Positions 5,820 through 7,890 of a DNA stretch of 7,890 nucleotides are shown here, one piece after another; the stretch's first letter is position 1; each line of letters starts with the position of its first letter. Source of the DNA: Ignatzschineria sp. (GTDB lineage: Bacteria; Pseudomonadota; Gammaproteobacteria; Cardiobacteriales; Wohlfahrtiimonadaceae). The notes beneath the pieces were generated by a model that was not told the DNA's origin, searched no databases, and saw nothing but the letters and a program-made list of their open reading frames with translations. The DNA is taken from contig JASLEF010000182.1 of the NCBI GenBank assembly GCA_030151245.1, forward strand, positions 1 to 7,890, read 5' to 3'. The translations under genes and the position numbers were made by a program.

Positions 5820-7289
5820 TTACCAATAACCGAGAAGTTTCCACCAGGCGCCGCCAATATAGAACCAAATTGCAAGGTTGACAACGCTCATCACAAAACC
5901 AACACGCCACCACTCCGCTAAAGTCGTATAGTTTGAACCAAAGATCACAGGTGCCGTGCCAGTTCCATAATGGGTTAACGACATCATTAATGAAGAGGAG
6001 AAAGCAAGCGTTAAAGCCAATAACATAGGTGGTGCGCCAAGGGCAATTCCGGCGGCTAAAAACGCGGCAAACATCGCCGTGATATGAGCGGTTGTGCTAG
6101 CAAAAAAGTAATGGGTATACACATAGACCAAGACTAAAATTAACATTGATAATATCCAGCCAAAACCAAGACTATCGATCCCTTGACTCACCGTTCCGGC
6201 AAGCCAATTCACTAATCCTAGCTTACCTAAATAAGTCGCCATCATAATCAAGGCAGAGAACCACATGATCGTATCCCATGCACTTTTATGCTGCAAAGCT
6301 TCATCCCAGGTTAATACACCGGTCAGCAGTAATATGGCTAAACCAATAAATGCCGCCGTCGTTGCATTAATTGAAAACCCAAAAAGAAGTGCGGGGACTT
6401 CAGCCCACATTAAGAGTAACAGTAGAAAAACGCCTGCGGTAATCTTCTCACTCAATGAGAATCTGCCCAATTTTTGTAACTCCTTCTTTGCTAACTCTGG
6501 GGCATTAGGCGTTTTTTTGATCTCAGGAGGACACATGAAATAGATGACCAAAGGCATTACCAGTAATGAGATAATCCCCGGCACAATCGCGGCAATAGCC
6601 CAAGCACTCCAACTCAATCTAAACTCAGATCCTAAGCCTTCAGCAATTAAATTAACAATCATAGGGTTCGGTGCCGTCGCCGTAATAAACATCGCTGATG
6701 TAATGGGGTTAGTATTATAGTTCACCAATGCTAAAAATCGGCCCATTTTACGAGACGATGCAGGATCATCTGGCATTGAATCAAATCCTGTCGCGATTGA
6801 CTTCATAATAGGGTGAATGATTCCTCCACCACGCGCCGTATTACTCGGAGTAACAGGTGCCAAAATGAGCTCTGAAAATGTTAATGAATAGGCAATGCCT
6901 AGAGTTCGCTTACCAAAAAGAGAAATTAACCAATATCCTATTCTAGCACCTAATCCTGTCTTATTAAGACTAATAGAGATCATCATTGAGATTCCTATTA
7001 ACCAAATGAGACTATTTGAAAAGCCACTTAAGGCATCATCTAAGGCAGCTTTAGCATTGCCAGGATTAGTGACCTGTGTCAATGCCACTGTCGCAATAGC
7101 AATGACAGATATGGCACCAATAGGTAATGCCTTACCAATAATCGCAGCAATCGTCCCTATAAATAGCGCTAATAATTGCCAAGCATTTTGTGATACCCCT
7201 TCAGGTGCAGGAATGACAAACCAAATTAATAACGTCATTGCCAGCGCGATAATACCGGGAATCGCTTTGACCGGTTTTAATGTCACCAT
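5820..7289 (-). CDS. DASS-family di/tricarboxylate transporter (CitT/TtdT-like)
   Basis: This 489-residue membrane protein belongs to the divalent anion:Na+ symporter family, whose members import or exchange succinate, tartrate, citrate, malate or 2-oxoglutarate. The substrate- and Na+-binding signatures are present in both halves: PVTPSNTARGGG at 145-156 (SNT at 149-151) and the matching FASTTAHITA at 396-405, plus THYGTGTAPVIFG at 439-451. The NYNTNPITSAMF segment at 190-201 is also typical. Length agrees with E. coli CitT and TtdT (about 487). This subgroup often works as an antiporter, for example citrate or tartrate in for succinate out. The exact substrate is not readable. The ATG is preceded by AAGGGGG seven bases upstream. 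It is the only gene of its unit; no citrate lyase, tartrate dehydratase or two-component regulator is adjacent. Confidence 0.93.
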   Translation of the reverse strand: MVTLKPVKAIPGIIALAMTLLIWFVIPAPEGVSQNAWQLLALFIGTIAAIIGKALPIGAISVIAIATVALTQVTNPGNAKAALDDALSGFSNSLIWLIGISMMISISLNKTGLGARIGYWLISLFGKRTLGIAYSLTFSELILAPVTPSNTARGGGIIHPIMKSIATGFDSMPDDPASSRKMGRFLALVNYNTNPITSAMFITATAPNPMIVNLIAEGLGSEFRLSWSAWAIAAIVPGIISLLVMPLVIYFMCPPEIKKTPNAPELAKKELQKLGRFSLSEKITAGVFLLLLLMWAEVPALLFGFSINATTAAFIGLAILLLTGVLTWDEALQHKSAWDTIMWFSALIMMATYLGKLGLVNWLAGTVSQGIDSLGFGWILSMLILVLVYVYTHYFFASTTAHITAMFAAFLAAGIALGAPPMLLALTLAFSSSLMMSLTHYGTGTAPVIFGSNYTTLAEWWRVGFVMSVVNLAIWFYIGGAWWKLLGYW

Positions 7290-7353
7290 AAAATAACCCC
7301 CTTTACTCTATTAAATTTTGAATTTACAGACTCTTTTATGCAGATAAAATAAC

Positions 7354-7425
7354 TTAGGACACCAAAGATCTCCTCTTAAAATAATGCTCTAAATCGCATC
7401 TATTGAACCTCCCAAGTGCCATCAT
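7354..7425 (-). CDS. Possible short leader ORF upstream of the DASS gene
   Basis: A 23-codon minus-strand frame starts at tandem ATG codons (7425 and 7422) and ends in TAA at 7354-7356, 64 bp before the DASS start. AGGGGGG sits four bases upstream of the first ATG, an unusually G-rich Shine-Dalgarno that resembles the DASS gene's own AAGGGGG. The peptide MMALGRFNRCDLEHYFKRR is basic with no known motif and no run of one regulatory amino acid. It may be a translated leader peptide, or the G run may be chance. No family is recognised. Confidence 0.25.
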   Translation of the reverse strand: MMALGRFNRCDLEHYFKRRSLVS

Positions 7426-7713
7426 AATTCCCCCCTAAACAGAGAAAATTTCATCACGTAGTGAAGACAACGTTCACCTTGAAAGATATCTAGCTGCGTC
7501 CCATGTTCCACAGTCTTGGCTATTCACAAAATCTTCTTATTACAAAATAGGTAAAACAATCATCTTGTCGATCATCTTGATTCCATCATAAACAGATTAT
7601 GAGAGCTATCCCTGATCTACGACAAAATTTTAAGAATCCTTATAACGCCTTAATTTTAACTGAGCAATATCACAGTACGATGAATCTCAATAGGACTCTC
7701 ATTCAATCGACCT

Positions 7714-7746
7714 AAAAAAAAGCCCTCTCATATTAGAAAGGGCTTT
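7714..7746 (-). terminator. Rho-independent terminator for a minus-strand transcript
   Basis: On the minus strand AAAGCCCT (7746-7739) pairs with AGGGCTTT (7726-7719), with two further pairs after one mismatch and a six-base loop, followed by eight T (the A run 7714-7721 on the plus strand, partly within the stem). The T-rich side shows it reads leftward, so it should end a transcript that begins to the right. The opposite side has only TTT before unique sequence, so plus-strand use would be weaker. Confidence 0.78.
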
Positions 7747-7851
7747 ACGATCTTAAGAATATCTCTTTTGTAAAATCATCGTGTGATCAGCGATCTATCT
7801 CTTCAAATACCATCCTGATTTATGAGAAGATATTTTCTCTATTGATCAACA

Positions 7852-7890
7852 CTATTTTATTAAAGTGGAGAGACGTTCATACTGCGACCA
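7852..7890 (-). CDS. Possible C-terminal end of an unidentified protein (partial, cut by right edge)
   Basis: On the minus strand one frame is open from the right edge to a TAG at 7852-7854, reading WSQYERLSTLIK. The strong leftward terminator about 105 bp beyond gives some support that a minus-strand gene ends here. Twelve codons are too few to identify a family, and chance openness is quite possible. Confidence 0.3.
   Translation of the reverse strand, partial: WSQYERLSTLIK

Larger units (their letters stand above)
7290..7851. other. Intergenic region upstream of the DASS gene
   Basis: These roughly 560 bp hold no convincing full gene. From the DASS start outward there is a possible 23-residue leader ORF on the minus strand (7354-7425), a small dyad TCAC-GTA-GTGA (7454-7464), a 9-bp direct repeat ATCATCTTG at 7559-7567 and 7571-7579, and a minus-strand terminator at 7714-7746. 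I could not find a convincing promoter for the DASS gene. Confidence 0.6.

Noticed and set aside
6895..7296. 133-codon plus-strand frame
   Set aside because: It lies antisense to the DASS gene, whose protein shows clear family signatures; antisense openness reflects codon bias of a membrane protein gene.
7290..7430. tRNA gene, suggested by GGTTCAAT on the minus strand
   Set aside because: No acceptor, D or anticodon stems can be built around this T-loop-like string.

Overview
The window reads as an ordinary bacterial chromosome segment, AT-rich by eye (GC not counted). The protein sequences suggest a gammaproteobacterium: the permease at 4331-5575 matches what I recall of enterobacterial Mtr/TnaB, and the DASS carrier matches CitT/TtdT-type transporters. 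I cannot name the genus; this is inference from protein resemblance only. Five complete genes are convincing, and four of them encode secondary transporters from four unrelated families. Partial gene ends are visible at both edges.

Layout, left to right. At 1-59 there is the tail of an unidentified plus-strand gene, followed by a strong hairpin terminator (77-123) and a seven-copy 14-bp tandem repeat (125-222). At 416-1288 (minus) lies an EamA/DMT drug-metabolite exporter. It is divergent from an AraC-family regulator at 1424-2203 (plus), and the 135-bp gap holds promoter-like boxes and a phased direct repeat. At 2245-3702 (minus) is an NhaC-family Na+/H+ antiporter, convergent with the regulator. 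A long 628-bp divergent gap (3703-4330) follows. At 4331-5575 (plus) is an aromatic amino acid permease with a clear intrinsic terminator. At 5820-7289 (minus) is a DASS dicarboxylate/citrate carrier, preceded by about 560 bp that hold a possible short leader ORF and a terminator reading leftward. The last 39 bp may hold the end of another minus-strand gene.

How the genes relate. The only pair that looks functionally linked is the EamA exporter and the AraC regulator: the divergent layout suggests the regulator controls the exporter in response to a small molecule. The NhaC, permease and DASS genes each appear to be single-gene transcription units. Together they would serve Na+/pH homeostasis, aromatic amino acid (probably tryptophan) uptake and dicarboxylate or tricarboxylate exchange. 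No metabolic enzymes for these substrates lie in the window.

I looked for an undescribed system and did not find strong evidence of one. There is no CRISPR array, no mobile element with recognisable ends, no rRNA or tRNA, and no unknown multi-gene cassette. The items most worth a second look are the 14-bp tandem array, the candidate AraC operator, the long nhaC/permease gap and the candidate leader ORF upstream of the DASS gene.
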